A stretch of 64,000 nucleotides of DNA, from the NCBI RefSeq assembly GCF_028885415.1, contig NZ_CP118527.1, forward strand, positions 9,114,001-9,178,000, written 5' to 3'. Shown here in pieces: positions 41,271 to 49,228 of the stretch. Source of the stretch: Streptomyces coeruleorubidus (GTDB lineage: Bacteria; Actinomycetota; Actinomycetes; Streptomycetales; Streptomycetaceae). Below the pieces are notes generated by a model. The model searched no databases. It saw only the letters and a list, made by a program, of their open reading frames with translations, and had not been told where the DNA came from. The number at the start of each line of letters is the position of its first letter. Positions within the stretch are counted from its first letter, which is position 1. Position numbers and translations under genes: made by a program.

Positions 41271-42271
41271 GAAGTCCTCCTCGTCAGCGTCGCCTGCGCC
41301 AGCCGGGACAGCACGTCCACGGCGATCCCCCGGGCCAGCGGCACCTTGTAGGCGTTGTCGCGCAGCGGCTGCGCGGCGGACAGTTCCAGGTCGACGGCGT
41401 GCTCGAACGCGGCGGTGGTCGCAGCCGCGCCCAGCAGCGCCTCCTCCGCCCGCCGGGCCCGCCACGGCCGGTGCGCCAGCGCCCCGAACGCGAGCCCCAC
41501 GTCGCCGACCACACCGTCCGACACCCGCAGCACGGCTGCGACGGACGCGAGCGCGAAGGCGTACGAAGCCCGGTCGCGGGCCTTGCGGTACGCCGACGGC
41601 AGCCCTGCCGTGGCGGCCGGCAGCACCACGCCGGTGACCAGCTCGCCGGGCCGGATCACCGTGTCCTGCTGCGGCCGGTCCCCGGGCAGCCGGTGGAAGT
41701 CCGCCGCCGCGACACTCCGGGCGCCCTCGGGGCCGTACAGCTCGACACGCCCGTCGAGAGCGGCCAGCGCCACCGCCATGTCCGACGGATGGGTGGCGAT
41801 GCAGTGCGCGGAGTGCCCGAGCACCGCGTGATCACGGTGGACGCCGTCCCGCGCGCCGCAGCCGCTGCCCGGTTCGCGCTTGTTGCACGGCTTCGACAGG
41901 TCCTGGAAGTACGGGCAGCGGGTGCGCTGGAGCAGGTTGCCGCCGGTCGTCGCCGCGTTGCGCAACTGCCCCGACGCCCCCGCGAGCACCGCCTGCGACA
42001 GCGCCGGGTACCGGTCGCGCACGAGGGGGTGGGCCGCGAGGTCGCTGTTGCGCGCCATCGCCCCGATCCGCAGCGCACCGTCCGGCAGCTCCTGCACCGC
42101 GTCCAGCGGCAGCCGGGTGACGTCGATGAGGGCGGCGGGCCGCTCGACGCCGAGCTTCATCAGATCGACGAGGTTGGTGCCGCCGCCGAGATAGCGGGCG
42201 CCGGCGTGGGAGGCGTACGCGGAGGTCGCCTCCTCGACGCTCCCGGCGCGGACGTAGGCGAACTCCTTCAC
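41267..42271 (-). CDS. Molybdenum hydroxylase FAD-binding medium subunit
   Basis: 334 residues, CoxM/YagS type. FAD motif ARYLGGGTNLVDLMKLGVE is at 27-45, and the second FAD contact NAATTGGNLLQRTRCPYFQD is typical of the aldehyde-oxidoreductase branch. A Cys-containing stretch (CNKREPGSGCGA) resembles the extra 4Fe-4S site of YagS/PaoB. GTG at 42271 overlaps the iron-sulfur-subunit stop (GTGA). Middle gene of a coupled three-subunit operon; it passes electrons from the 2Fe-2S clusters to FAD. Confidence 0.9.
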   Translation of the reverse strand: MKEFAYVRAGSVEEATSAYASHAGARYLGGGTNLVDLMKLGVERPAALIDVTRLPLDAVQELPDGALRIGAMARNSDLAAHPLVRDRYPALSQAVLAGASGQLRNAATTGGNLLQRTRCPYFQDLSKPCNKREPGSGCGARDGVHRDHAVLGHSAHCIATHPSDMAVALAALDGRVELYGPEGARSVAAADFHRLPGDRPQQDTVIRPGELVTGVVLPAATAGLPSAYRKARDRASYAFALASVAAVLRVSDGVVGDVGLAFGALAHRPWRARRAEEALLGAAATTAAFEHAVDLELSAAQPLRDNAYKVPLARGIAVDVLSRLAQATLTRRTS

Positions 42272-42798
42272 GGGATCACGTCCTCCACGGCCTCGGCGAT
42301 CCGCGGATACGCACCGCACCGGCACAGGTTGCCGCTCAGCCGCTCCCGGATCTCCGCCCGGTCCAGCGGCACCGGCCCGGCCGAGGGCGTCGCCGGGTCG
42401 GTGACGTGCGAGGGGTGACCGGCCGCCGCCTCGGCGAGCATGCCGGCCGCGGAGCAGATCTGGCCCGGGGTGCAGTAGCCGCACTGGAAGGCGTCGCGCT
42501 CCAGGAAGGCCCGCTGCAGCGGGTGCGGGCCCTCCCCGTCGCCGGAGAGCCCCTCGACGGTCGTGACCTCACAGCCGTCCAGGGCGACCGCGAACAGCAG
42601 ACAGCTGTTGACGCGCCGCCCGTCCACCAGGACCGTGCAGGCACCGCACTGGCCGTGGTCGCAGCCCTTCTTGGCACCCGTGAGATCCAGGTCCTCCCGC
42701 AGGAGGTCCAGCAGGACCCGCCGGTGGTCGACGGAGAGCGTGTGGGGTTTGCCGTTGACGCGGAGCGTGGTCTCCGAGTGGTACTGGTCGTTGCCCAT
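42268..42798 (-). CDS. Molybdenum hydroxylase 2Fe-2S small subunit
   Basis: 176 residues. The plant-type 2Fe-2S site is KKGCDHGQCGACTVLVDGRR with the fourth Cys in NSCLLF; the second, C-terminal cluster uses CGYCTPGQI and CRCGAY. ATG at 42798 is chosen because the conserved region starts soon after (TTLRVNGKPHTLSVD); longer readings run into unrelated Arg/Gly-rich sequence. First gene of the operon. No Tat leader, in contrast to periplasmic PaoA. Confidence 0.9.
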   Translation of the reverse strand: MGNDQYHSETTLRVNGKPHTLSVDHRRVLLDLLREDLDLTGAKKGCDHGQCGACTVLVDGRRVNSCLLFAVALDGCEVTTVEGLSGDGEGPHPLQRAFLERDAFQCGYCTPGQICSAAGMLAEAAAGHPSHVTDPATPSAGPVPLDRAEIRERLSGNLCRCGAYPRIAEAVEDVIP

Positions 42799-42878
42799 GG
42801 CGTGGAGGACCTTCCCGGCGGGCCGTACTGCAGTACGGACCACGTATCCACCAGACCACGACTGACACGTGCGCCCCG

Positions 42879-43985
42879 TCAGGAAGAGGACCTGCCCTTG
42901 AAGCGTTCGAACGTACGTGTGAGCTGTTGCAGTGGAGAGGCTACGGGAGTGTCGGAGGACTGCTGCCGCACGGGAGCGGCCGCGGCGGACTCCTGGTAGG
43001 CGGCCAGGGCCTCGTGGGCGCGTTCGGCGGCCTCCCGGTACAGGTCGCGTGACCTGGTCATGGCCTCCAGTGCCTCGGCGTACATGGCCACGAGCCCGCG
43101 CTGACGCTCCAGCTCCTCCTGGAGCGTCAGCAGGTGCCAGTCCTCCCGCAGCGCGGTGAGGGCGTCCTCGGCGCCGTCGGGCAGCGGCCTCGGCAGCGCG
43201 GCGTACCGCGTCACCGCGTCGACGAGGTCGGTCGGCTCCGAGCCGTCGAGGAAGACCGCGCGGACGGAGAAGTCCTCGGCCGCGTAACCGTCCGGCGCCG
43301 GGGTGCCGGGCAGCACCACGGCACCGCCGCGCGGTACCTGGACTTTCAGATCGCGCAGGGCCCAGTTGAGGCCCCGGTGCTGCTGGGGCGCGGCGCGGTG
43401 CTCCACCACACGGTGCCGCAGCCCCGGCGGGAGCCACCGCGCCACCGGCGCCCGGCCGCGGTCGTCGGTGGTCATCGCCTCGTGGACCACCACGTGGATG
43501 TGCCACCCGCCGCGCACCGCGTTCCTGAACAGGCGCCGCGTCTCCTTGTCGTCCTGGGGGAGCGGATTGATCTCCCGCAGGGACAGCTCCGCGACGCCGT
43601 CCCGGTCCCAGGCGACGTCCGGCTCCTTTGGCCAGAACAGCCCGGCGGGCGACGGCCAGTGGTCGTTCCACGGCTGCTCGGCCTCCGCGACCAGAATCCA
43701 CTCCTGCCCGCCGTCCGGCCCGGGCGTCACGCCGATCCGGGCCCGCACGGTCACCGTCTCGTCCACCCGCCAGCGGGCCTCGAAGACCCGCTCCGCCGGG
43801 GCGGCTTCGGTCCCGGTCTCGGTCCCGGCCTCGGGCAACTCCAGAAAGTCGTCGATGGCCCGACTTCGCTTGCGCTCCTCCAGCGAGCGCCGGAGAACGT
43901 CTTCCGCGGCGCCTTCGGCATGGCGGCCTCGGGCCAGCCAGACCGTGGCGGGAGTCATGGGGCGGACGGTGGAGGAGGTCGGCAT
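42879..43985 (-). CDS. Hypothetical protein with C-terminal coiled coil
   Basis: 368 residues, no family recognised. The N-terminal ~270 residues look like a globular alpha/beta region with many Trp (WILVAEAEQPWNDHWPSPAG; GGWHIHVVVHEAMTTDD; LNWALRDLKVQVPRGGAVVL). Residues ~285-335 form a long helix likely to coil (LTLQEELERQRGLVAMYAEA). The end is Ser/Gln-rich and disordered. Start ATG 43985; an internal ATG nine codons on is possible. It stands 80 bases upstream of the molybdenum hydroxylase operon on the same strand, but nothing ties it to molybdenum. Confidence 0.65.
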   Translation of the reverse strand: MPTSSTVRPMTPATVWLARGRHAEGAAEDVLRRSLEERKRSRAIDDFLELPEAGTETGTEAAPAERVFEARWRVDETVTVRARIGVTPGPDGGQEWILVAEAEQPWNDHWPSPAGLFWPKEPDVAWDRDGVAELSLREINPLPQDDKETRRLFRNAVRGGWHIHVVVHEAMTTDDRGRAPVARWLPPGLRHRVVEHRAAPQQHRGLNWALRDLKVQVPRGGAVVLPGTPAPDGYAAEDFSVRAVFLDGSEPTDLVDAVTRYAALPRPLPDGAEDALTALREDWHLLTLQEELERQRGLVAMYAEALEAMTRSRDLYREAAERAHEALAAYQESAAAAPVRQQSSDTPVASPLQQLTRTFERFKGRSSS

Positions 43986-44111
43986 GGGTCCAACTGTGAA
44001 CGGGGGCAGGTGCGCCTGCCAGTATCGTCGCCGCAGGCCGACCGGGATAAGCCGGGGTCACACTCGGCGCGGCGCCATGCGGCACCCGGCGGCGCCAGGG
44101 AACAGCGCCGG

Positions 44112-44247
44112 GCGCGCGGCGCGCACGGGGTGTGCGCGCCGCGCGCACATCGGCGGATCACACTCGTGGCCCCACCGGCACCCGGTCCCGACAATGGTCC
44201 CCACGAGCAGGGCCCGCCCACCATCCGCATCGGGGCGGGTCCTGCTC
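44112..44247. terminator. Two strong hairpins in the gap 43986-44322
   Basis: First: arms 44112-44126 and 44132-44146, a perfect 15-bp GC stem with loop GGGGT. Second: arms 44205-44219 and 44233-44247, 15 bp with one G-T mismatch. They lie downstream (leftwards) of the truncated aldehyde-dehydrogenase remnant, so they are probably its surviving terminators. The rest of the 337-base gap holds no gene I can support. Confidence 0.65.
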
Positions 44248-44322
44248 GCTTCGCCCGACGCGGTTCACTCCCCGCGCGAGAGGACGGTCCTGGGGTTCGT
44301 CGAGCATGCACATCATCCAGGC

Positions 44323-44645
44323 TCAGTGCCTGATCACCGACTTGCAGCGCATCAGGAACTCGGCGAGGTAGCCGTCGTGCGGCAGACCGGACTCCATCCG
44401 GAAGGTCGGGACATCCCCCACGTACGGATTGCTGATCGAGGGTTCCTCCATCAACTCGGTCACCAGACGGTCGTCGTGTGTGATCGCGGTCAGCACCAGA
44501 CTGTTCCGTAGCGGTCCGACACCCGCCTCGCGCGTCCAGGGGGCCACCCACGCACAGGGGAAGGGGAGTTCGGCGGCGGCTGCGGCGCATCGGGCAGGCA
44601 GGAAGAACGACCTGCTGACGTGATGGACGAGGACGCGGCCGCGCT
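44323..44645 (-). pseudogene. C-terminal fragment of an aldehyde dehydrogenase-like gene
   Basis: The frame reads SRSFFLPARCAAAAAELPFP, CAWVAPWTREAGVGPLRNSL, VLTAITHDDRLVTELMEEPS, ISNPYVGDVPTFRMESGLPH and DGYLAEFLMRCKSVIRH then stop. This resembles the C-terminus of acyl-CoA-reductase/aldehyde dehydrogenases found next to LuxE-like ligases. There is an in-frame stop just upstream and no start. It abuts the ligase fragment at ~44646. Confidence 0.65.
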
Positions 44646-44926
44646 AAGCGGGAGTCGGGGGCCAGTTGGGTACCGCCCCAGCGGATCGCCCGTACCTTCT
44701 CGTCGACCAGCTCGGCGAGGTCGTCGCGCCGGGCCAGGCGTTCGAGCAGCGGGGGAGTGATGGTCAGGACGCCGATGTCCTGGGTGCGCAGGACGAACGC
44801 GGCCTGGTCGACGAGGTCTTCGGCATAGGTGTCGGCGTCGGCTCCGCGTCCGGCGGCGACGAGTTTCCTCCCCCAGCGCGGGTCGAGGTCGAGGGTGAAG
44901 CCCTGCCGTCCGAGCGGCCCCGAGGG
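44646..44926 (-). pseudogene. Internal fragment of an acyl-protein synthetase/AMP-ligase (LuxE-like) gene
   Basis: The frame reads GRQGFTLDLDPRWGRKLVAA, then YAEDLVDQAAFVLRTQDIGV, LTITPPLLERLARRDDLAEL and VDEKVRAIRWGGTQLAPDSR. This matches the middle of phenazine-type/LuxE-like AMP ligases, where it is followed by a GSTM-type motif that is missing here. It ends abruptly against the aldehyde-dehydrogenase fragment. Intact pairs of these two genes would make an aldehyde from an acyl group. Here the fused remains cannot work. Confidence 0.65.
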
Positions 44927-44930
44927 CACG

Positions 44931-45101
44931 GCCGGTTGGATCCTGCACTTCGGTGTCGAGGACATCGACGGCGCGGTGGGCGCGGCGAAGTCACTGGGCG
45001 GAACCGTCGTCTCCGGGCCCGCCGAAGTGGCCGGTGTCGGACGGGTCGCCCTCCTGAAGGACCCGGCAGACGTGACCTTCGCCCTGGTCCAGTTCGTCTG
45101 A
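44931..45101 (+). pseudogene. C-terminal fragment of a VOC/glyoxalase-family gene
   Basis: The last ~56 residues of a VOC protein are legible: AGWILHFGVEDIDGAVGAAK, SLGGTVVSGPAEVAGVGRVA, LLKDPADVTFALVQFV, stop at 45099-45101. The 5' part is absent; the sequence begins where the opposite-strand ligase fragment ends. Non-functional. Confidence 0.65.
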
Positions 45102-45233
45102 CGGCGTCCGAACGCCCTGGTGGGTGGGCCGGCCGGGGCGGCCCGGCCGCCACCCGGACGGACCAAGCGGCTGTGTTCGTCCGCGTCCACGGCGTGTGCT
45201 GCCCAGCGGGGCGATATCGCTGAAGGATCCGGC

Positions 45234-45270
45234 TGCGTCCCACAGGCGATCTTGGCGTGCGTCCCACAGG
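45234..45270. repeat. Direct repeat TGCGTCCCACAGG, period 24
   Basis: The 13-base word occurs at 45234-45246 and 45258-45270, 90 bases ahead of the helical-protein gene at 45361. It could be an activator site; the gap 45102-45360 otherwise shows no gene. Confidence 0.5.
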
Positions 45271-45360
45271 ATGGTGCCGGTTGCCCGGCCATGGGCCGAT
45301 GAGGGCAGCCGCTTTCCGTGTGCGGCGGACTGCCGCCCAGCTTTCGTCAGGGAGTACCGC

Positions 45361-46419
45361 ATGGCTGTGACGACGGAGGAACTCCTACCGGTGCTGGAGG
45401 ATGCGCGCCAGGCGCATGTCGCGGTCCTGGACCGGTTCCGGGCGGATACGAGTGTCACGCCGCCGGGCCCGTACCGGCAGATGCTCGAACGCCAGACCAT
45501 CGAGATCCACAACAGTGTGCAGCGCATCGAGCGCCAGGAACGCACTCTTCGTCCGCGGGGCCTGCTGGGCACCGCTGCCGGTGTGACGCGCTCCGTCTCA
45601 CAGGGGGCCGTGCGGACGACGATGCTGCCGCTGACGATCGCGTCGAGGATGGTCAGGGGGATGCTGCCCGGCGGGGGTCCGGCCGATCCGCGGCGGTTGA
45701 TGCGGAACGCGGAGGACGAATACGCGGCTGCGGCGCGTGCACTGGCGGCCTGCCAGGCCGGGGAGGTCCTCGCCGAACAGGTGGACGCCCAGTCCACCGC
45801 CGACCTGCTGGGCTCGCTACGCCGGCAGGACGAGAACCTCCTGCGGGAGCTGGAGGACAGCCTGGCCGAACAGGCCCGCACCGTGGCGGCGTCCACGAAC
45901 GGCTTCGTCCCCCGCGAAGGCGGGAACGGCGGTCTGACCGACGCAGTGGCCCAGACGATGCGCACCGCCTTCGAACGGGCACGGGACGCCGCCGAGCGCG
46001 GCATCCGCCTGGCTCAGAGCGCGGCCGAGGGCGCGGGGCGGGAGACGCCAGAGCCCGGCCCCATGGCCGAGGAAGTTCTGGGAGCGGTCAGGCGCGAGGA
46101 GGACCTGCCCATTCCCGGGTTCAGCCAGCTCAGCACAGAACAGATCAAGAAGCGGCTGCACACGCTGTCCCAGCTGGATCTGACGGTGATCGAGGGCTAC
46201 GAGCGCGCCCACGCCCACCGCAAGAGGGTCCTGGACGCCATCGAGCAGCTACGGGAATCCGAGCCGTGGACCGGCTACGACGCCATGGACACGGCTGAGA
46301 TCACCGCGAGCCTGGAGGACGCCCCCGACGACGTGACCCGCCGGGTACTGCAGTACGAACAACGCCACCGGCGACGCCAGGAGATCATGTCCTCCGCCCG
46401 GGCACGAGTGTCGGGCTGA
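45361..46419 (+). CDS. Helical-bundle hypothetical protein
   Basis: 352 residues, mostly alpha-helical. The N-terminal third is a long helix with a hydrophobic patch (RGLLGTAAGVTRSVSQGAVR; TTMLPLTIASRMVRGMLPGG) and the middle is an acidic helix bundle. The C-terminus carries a LPIPGFSQLSTEQIKKRLHT module continuing LSQLDLTVIEGYERAHAHRK RVLDAIEQL, a repeat-like motif also seen in small Streptomyces helical proteins. ATG at 45361 follows GGGAG at 45350-45354. No enzyme motif. Possibly membrane-associated; function unknown. Confidence 0.75.
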   Translation: MAVTTEELLPVLEDARQAHVAVLDRFRADTSVTPPGPYRQMLERQTIEIHNSVQRIERQERTLRPRGLLGTAAGVTRSVSQGAVRTTMLPLTIASRMVRGMLPGGGPADPRRLMRNAEDEYAAAARALAACQAGEVLAEQVDAQSTADLLGSLRRQDENLLRELEDSLAEQARTVAASTNGFVPREGGNGGLTDAVAQTMRTAFERARDAAERGIRLAQSAAEGAGRETPEPGPMAEEVLGAVRREEDLPIPGFSQLSTEQIKKRLHTLSQLDLTVIEGYERAHAHRKRVLDAIEQLRESEPWTGYDAMDTAEITASLEDAPDDVTRRVLQYEQRHRRRQEIMSSARARVSG

Positions 46420-46549
46420 ACAGACCTGTCACGGCCGCCGAAGGTATGCGTGTCGGGCGTCCATCCGGACTCCCCGGCGCGCCCCGGCCGGGGCAGTGGT
46501 GATTCCCCTCGATGGCAGGGCTGACCCCTGGCGGGGCGGTGAAGCCCGC

Positions 46550-46575
46550 TATCCTTCCCGGCGTGGAACGTTCCC
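46550..46575 (+). promoter_or_regulatory. Promoter and LacI operator at the HAD gene start
   Basis: TATCCT (46550-46555) lies seven bases before GTG 46563, the spacing of a -10 box to a leaderless start. GGAACGTTCC (46565-46574) sits on the start codon and first codons. The same ten-base palindrome occurs twice before the permease gene at 48249-48279. Confidence 0.55.
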
Positions 46576-47186
46576 AAAACACCTCACCGACCATGGTCGT
46601 CTGGGATCTGGGCGGCGTCCTGGCGCCGTCGGGCAGTGCGCCGGCCGCCCTCGCCGAGGCCCTCGATGTGCCCGAGTCCCAACTGGCCGCCCCGTACTGG
46701 ACCCACCGGGACGCCTACGACCTGGGCGCCTCCCCGGAGACGTACTGGCGCCTGGTCGCCGACGCGCTCGGGCGCCCGCTCGACGGGGCGTGGGTCGATC
46801 GCCTCGACCGGATCGACACCGGATACTGGGCGACCCTCGCCTCCGACGCCGCGGCACTGCTGGCCAGGCTGACGGAGCGGGGAACGCCGCTGGGGATCCT
46901 CTCCAACGCCCCGGGCTCGCTGGCGCGGGCGGTCCGGCGGGCGCCGTGGAGCACTCGCTTCGAAGCCCTGGTCTTCTCGTCGGATCTCGGCCTGATGAAA
47001 CCGGACCCGCTCGTCTACCGGGCCGCCGACGAACGGCTGGGCCGCGCACCGTCGGAGGTGGTCTTCTTCGACGACCGGCCGGAGAACGTCGCGGCGGCCG
47101 GCGCCCACGGCTGGCGCGCGCACGTGTGGACCGGGGCCGAGGCCGCCGCGGCGGTTCTCGCGCGGGAGGGCGTGCTCGATGACTGA
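46563..47186 (+). CDS. HAD-superfamily phosphatase
   Basis: 207 residues from GTG 46563. HAD motif I WDLGGVL carries the nucleophile Asp; motif II is ILSNAP; motif III Lys is in DLGLMKPDPLVYRAA; motif IV is VVFFDDRPENVAAA. This is the YihX-like phosphatase layout, so it probably removes phosphate from a sugar or polyol phosphate in the cytoplasm. The message may be leaderless; an ATG at 46512 in frame would add 17 residues but lacks support. The stop overlaps the start of the lacI gene by eight bases, so they are coupled. First gene of the phosphodiester-type uptake island. Confidence 0.82.
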   Translation: MERSQNTSPTMVVWDLGGVLAPSGSAPAALAEALDVPESQLAAPYWTHRDAYDLGASPETYWRLVADALGRPLDGAWVDRLDRIDTGYWATLASDAAALLARLTERGTPLGILSNAPGSLARAVRRAPWSTRFEALVFSSDLGLMKPDPLVYRAADERLGRAPSEVVFFDDRPENVAAAGAHGWRAHVWTGAEAAAAVLAREGVLDD

Positions 47187-48192
47187 CCGGCCGCGCAACC
47201 CGACGATCATAGATGTGGCACGGCAGGCCGGCGTGTCCAAGTCGGTGGTGTCCCGCGTCGTCTCGGGGCGTGGCAGCGTGGGGGAGGAGACCCGGCAGCG
47301 GGTCCTCGAAGCCGCGCAGGAGCTGGGCTACGTCGTCAACGCGTCCGCGCGGGCCATGGTGGCCCACCGTACGTACACCGTCGGGGCGTTCGTGCGCGAT
47401 GCCGCGACCCCCTTCTACGGCCACCTGCTCACGGCGATGCAGGAGCGCGCCGCGTTCCACGGCTACCGGGTGGTCACCGCGACCGGGTCGGGCCGCTTCG
47501 AGGCCGACGACGAGTACCGGGCCCTGGAGACCCTCGCGATGCTGCGCGTCGAGGCACTGGCCGTGTGCAGCGGGCTGCTGCCGAGCGAGCGGATCCTGCC
47601 GTTCGCCGAGCGGTTGCCGACCGTGGTGGCGGGACGTCCTGAGACCCATCCCAGCATCACCAGCGTCTACTGCGACGAGGACGAGGGCGGCGCCGCGCTG
47701 GCGGACCACCTCGTCGAGCTGGGGCACCGCGAGGTCGCGGTGATCATGGTGCCGACGAGCAGTTCCGTGTCGATGGGACCACGGACGCAGGCCATGGCCC
47801 GCCGCCTGCGGGAGCGCGGTGCGCGTGTGCTGGAGATCCCGGGGCTGCACCGGGAGACGGCCGGCGCGTGGGTGAGCGAGGTGCTGCGGCATCCCGGGAT
47901 CACCGCGGTGATGGCCCCCAGCGACCGCCTCGGGGTCGCCCTGCTGGAACAGCTCCGGCTCCGGGGCGTGTCCGTGCCCGGGAAACTGTCCGTCACCGGC
48001 TACGACGGGATCGGCGACCTGGCGACGCCCCTGATCGGGCTGACGCACTGGCGCCAGCCTGTGGACCTGATCGGCAGTCAAGCCGTGGACGCGCTGGTGC
48101 AGCTGCTCGACGGGGAGCAGCCGCCCGACCATCACCGGGCGCTGCCCGGCTCGCTGGTCGTGGGGCGGACGACAGCGCCACCGACGCGCTGA
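47179..48192 (+). CDS. LacI-family transcriptional regulator of the uptake operon
   Basis: 337 residues. N-terminal helix-turn-helix TIIDVARQAGVSKSVVSRVV with hinge YVVNASARAMVAHRT, then the type-I binding-protein-like effector domain (TVGAFVRDAATPFYGHLLTA; HLVELGHREVAVIMVPTSSS; SVTGYDGIGDLATPLIGLTH). ATG at 47179 overlaps the HAD stop. It most likely binds GGAACGTTCC sites at 46565, 48249 and 48270, so it represses both its own transcript and the transporter. The inducer is probably the imported compound or its dephosphorylated form. Confidence 0.88.
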   Translation: MTDRPRNPTIIDVARQAGVSKSVVSRVVSGRGSVGEETRQRVLEAAQELGYVVNASARAMVAHRTYTVGAFVRDAATPFYGHLLTAMQERAAFHGYRVVTATGSGRFEADDEYRALETLAMLRVEALAVCSGLLPSERILPFAERLPTVVAGRPETHPSITSVYCDEDEGGAALADHLVELGHREVAVIMVPTSSSVSMGPRTQAMARRLRERGARVLEIPGLHRETAGAWVSEVLRHPGITAVMAPSDRLGVALLEQLRLRGVSVPGKLSVTGYDGIGDLATPLIGLTHWRQPVDLIGSQAVDALVQLLDGEQPPDHHRALPGSLVVGRTTAPPTR

Positions 48193-48248
48193 CAGGACCT
48201 TTACGAAGTGTTCACGCATCGGGGCCTTGGGAGGCCGGATTCCGAGTG

Positions 48249-48279
48249 GGAACGTTCCACTCATGAATGGGAACGTTCC
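48249..48279. promoter_or_regulatory. Tandem LacI operators before the transporter genes
   Basis: GGAACGTTCC at 48249-48258 and 48270-48279, centres 21 bp apart (two helical turns), each flanked by GTG/ACTC extensions. This is the same palindrome as at 46565-46574. Confidence 0.75.
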
Positions 48280-49228
48280 ACTCGGTCGCGGCGAACCGCC
48301 CGGACCACTGCGTGGACGGCGCATACGGCGTCGGTCGCACGCACCGGCCGCCCCGGCCGGACCTCGCCCCGCTATGGCCGCCTGGCTGATGGCCCTGCCC
48401 TGCGTCGGGCTGCTGCTCGTCTTCGCCTACTGGCCCGTCGTCCGAGGCGTCGTACTGAGCCTGTACGGCACCGACCTGCTGGGTAACCCCTCGAGGTTCG
48501 TCGGCGTCGCCCACTACGTCGACATGGTCACCGACCCGGACATGCGGCGGGCGCTGCTCACCACCGGGGTGATCGCCGGGCTCAGCGTGCTGCTCTCCGT
48601 GGGCGGCGCGCTCGCCGCGGTTCTCCCGCTGCGCCGGGCCGCCCGCAGGCCGCGGGCCGTGGTGTCGGTCCTGCTGTCCCTGCCGTTCGCCTATTCGGCG
48701 GCGGCGTCGGCGGCCGTGTTCGCGGGGCTGCTCGCGCCCGCGGTCGGCACGCTCAACCAGGTGCTGGCCCACGTGGGCGTCACCGGCCCGCAGTGGCTGC
48801 AGTCCCCTGCGTGGGCCGTCGTCAGCGTCTCGCTCGCCACCGCCTGGTACGAGTTCGGTTTCGCCTTCCTCGTGCTGCTGGCCGCGCTGAACCAGCTCGA
48901 CCAGTCGGTCGTCGAGGCGGCGGCGCTCGACGGCGCGTCCGGGCTGCGGCTCGCCCGGTCGGTGATCATCCCCATGCTCCGGCCGAGCCTGGTGTTCCTC
49001 CTGGTCACCCAGACCATCAGCGGACTGCAGGTGTTCACCCAGGTCCAGGTGCTCACCCGGGGCGGTCCGGCAGGGGCGACGTCGACCCTGGTGTACGACC
49101 TGTACCAGCGCGCGTTCGGCGAGGCGCTGCCCCAGGTCGGCACCGCCTCGGCCCTGGCCGTGGTCCTGCTGGCCCTCGTCCTGGTGATCACCGCGCTCCA
49201 GTTCCGGGTACTGCGGAGGTGGGCATGA
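48263..49228 (+). CDS. ABC sugar-type permease, UgpA/MalF family
   Basis: 321 residues from ATG 48263. A basic N-terminus is followed by six membrane segments beginning AAWLMALPCVGLLLVFAYWP, and the EAA loop EAAALDGASGLRLARSVIIP that docks the ATPase. The start is uncertain: no good ribosome site is visible and the ATG lies between the two operators. ATG 48374, just before TM1, is the alternative. It overlaps the second permease (ATGA). No ATPase gene is in the operon; Streptomyces often use a shared MsiK-type ATPase for such importers. Confidence 0.8.
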   Translation: MNGNVPLGRGEPPGPLRGRRIRRRSHAPAAPAGPRPAMAAWLMALPCVGLLLVFAYWPVVRGVVLSLYGTDLLGNPSRFVGVAHYVDMVTDPDMRRALLTTGVIAGLSVLLSVGGALAAVLPLRRAARRPRAVVSVLLSLPFAYSAAASAAVFAGLLAPAVGTLNQVLAHVGVTGPQWLQSPAWAVVSVSLATAWYEFGFAFLVLLAALNQLDQSVVEAAALDGASGLRLARSVIIPMLRPSLVFLLVTQTISGLQVFTQVQVLTRGGPAGATSTLVYDLYQRAFGEALPQVGTASALAVVLLALVLVITALQFRVLRRWA

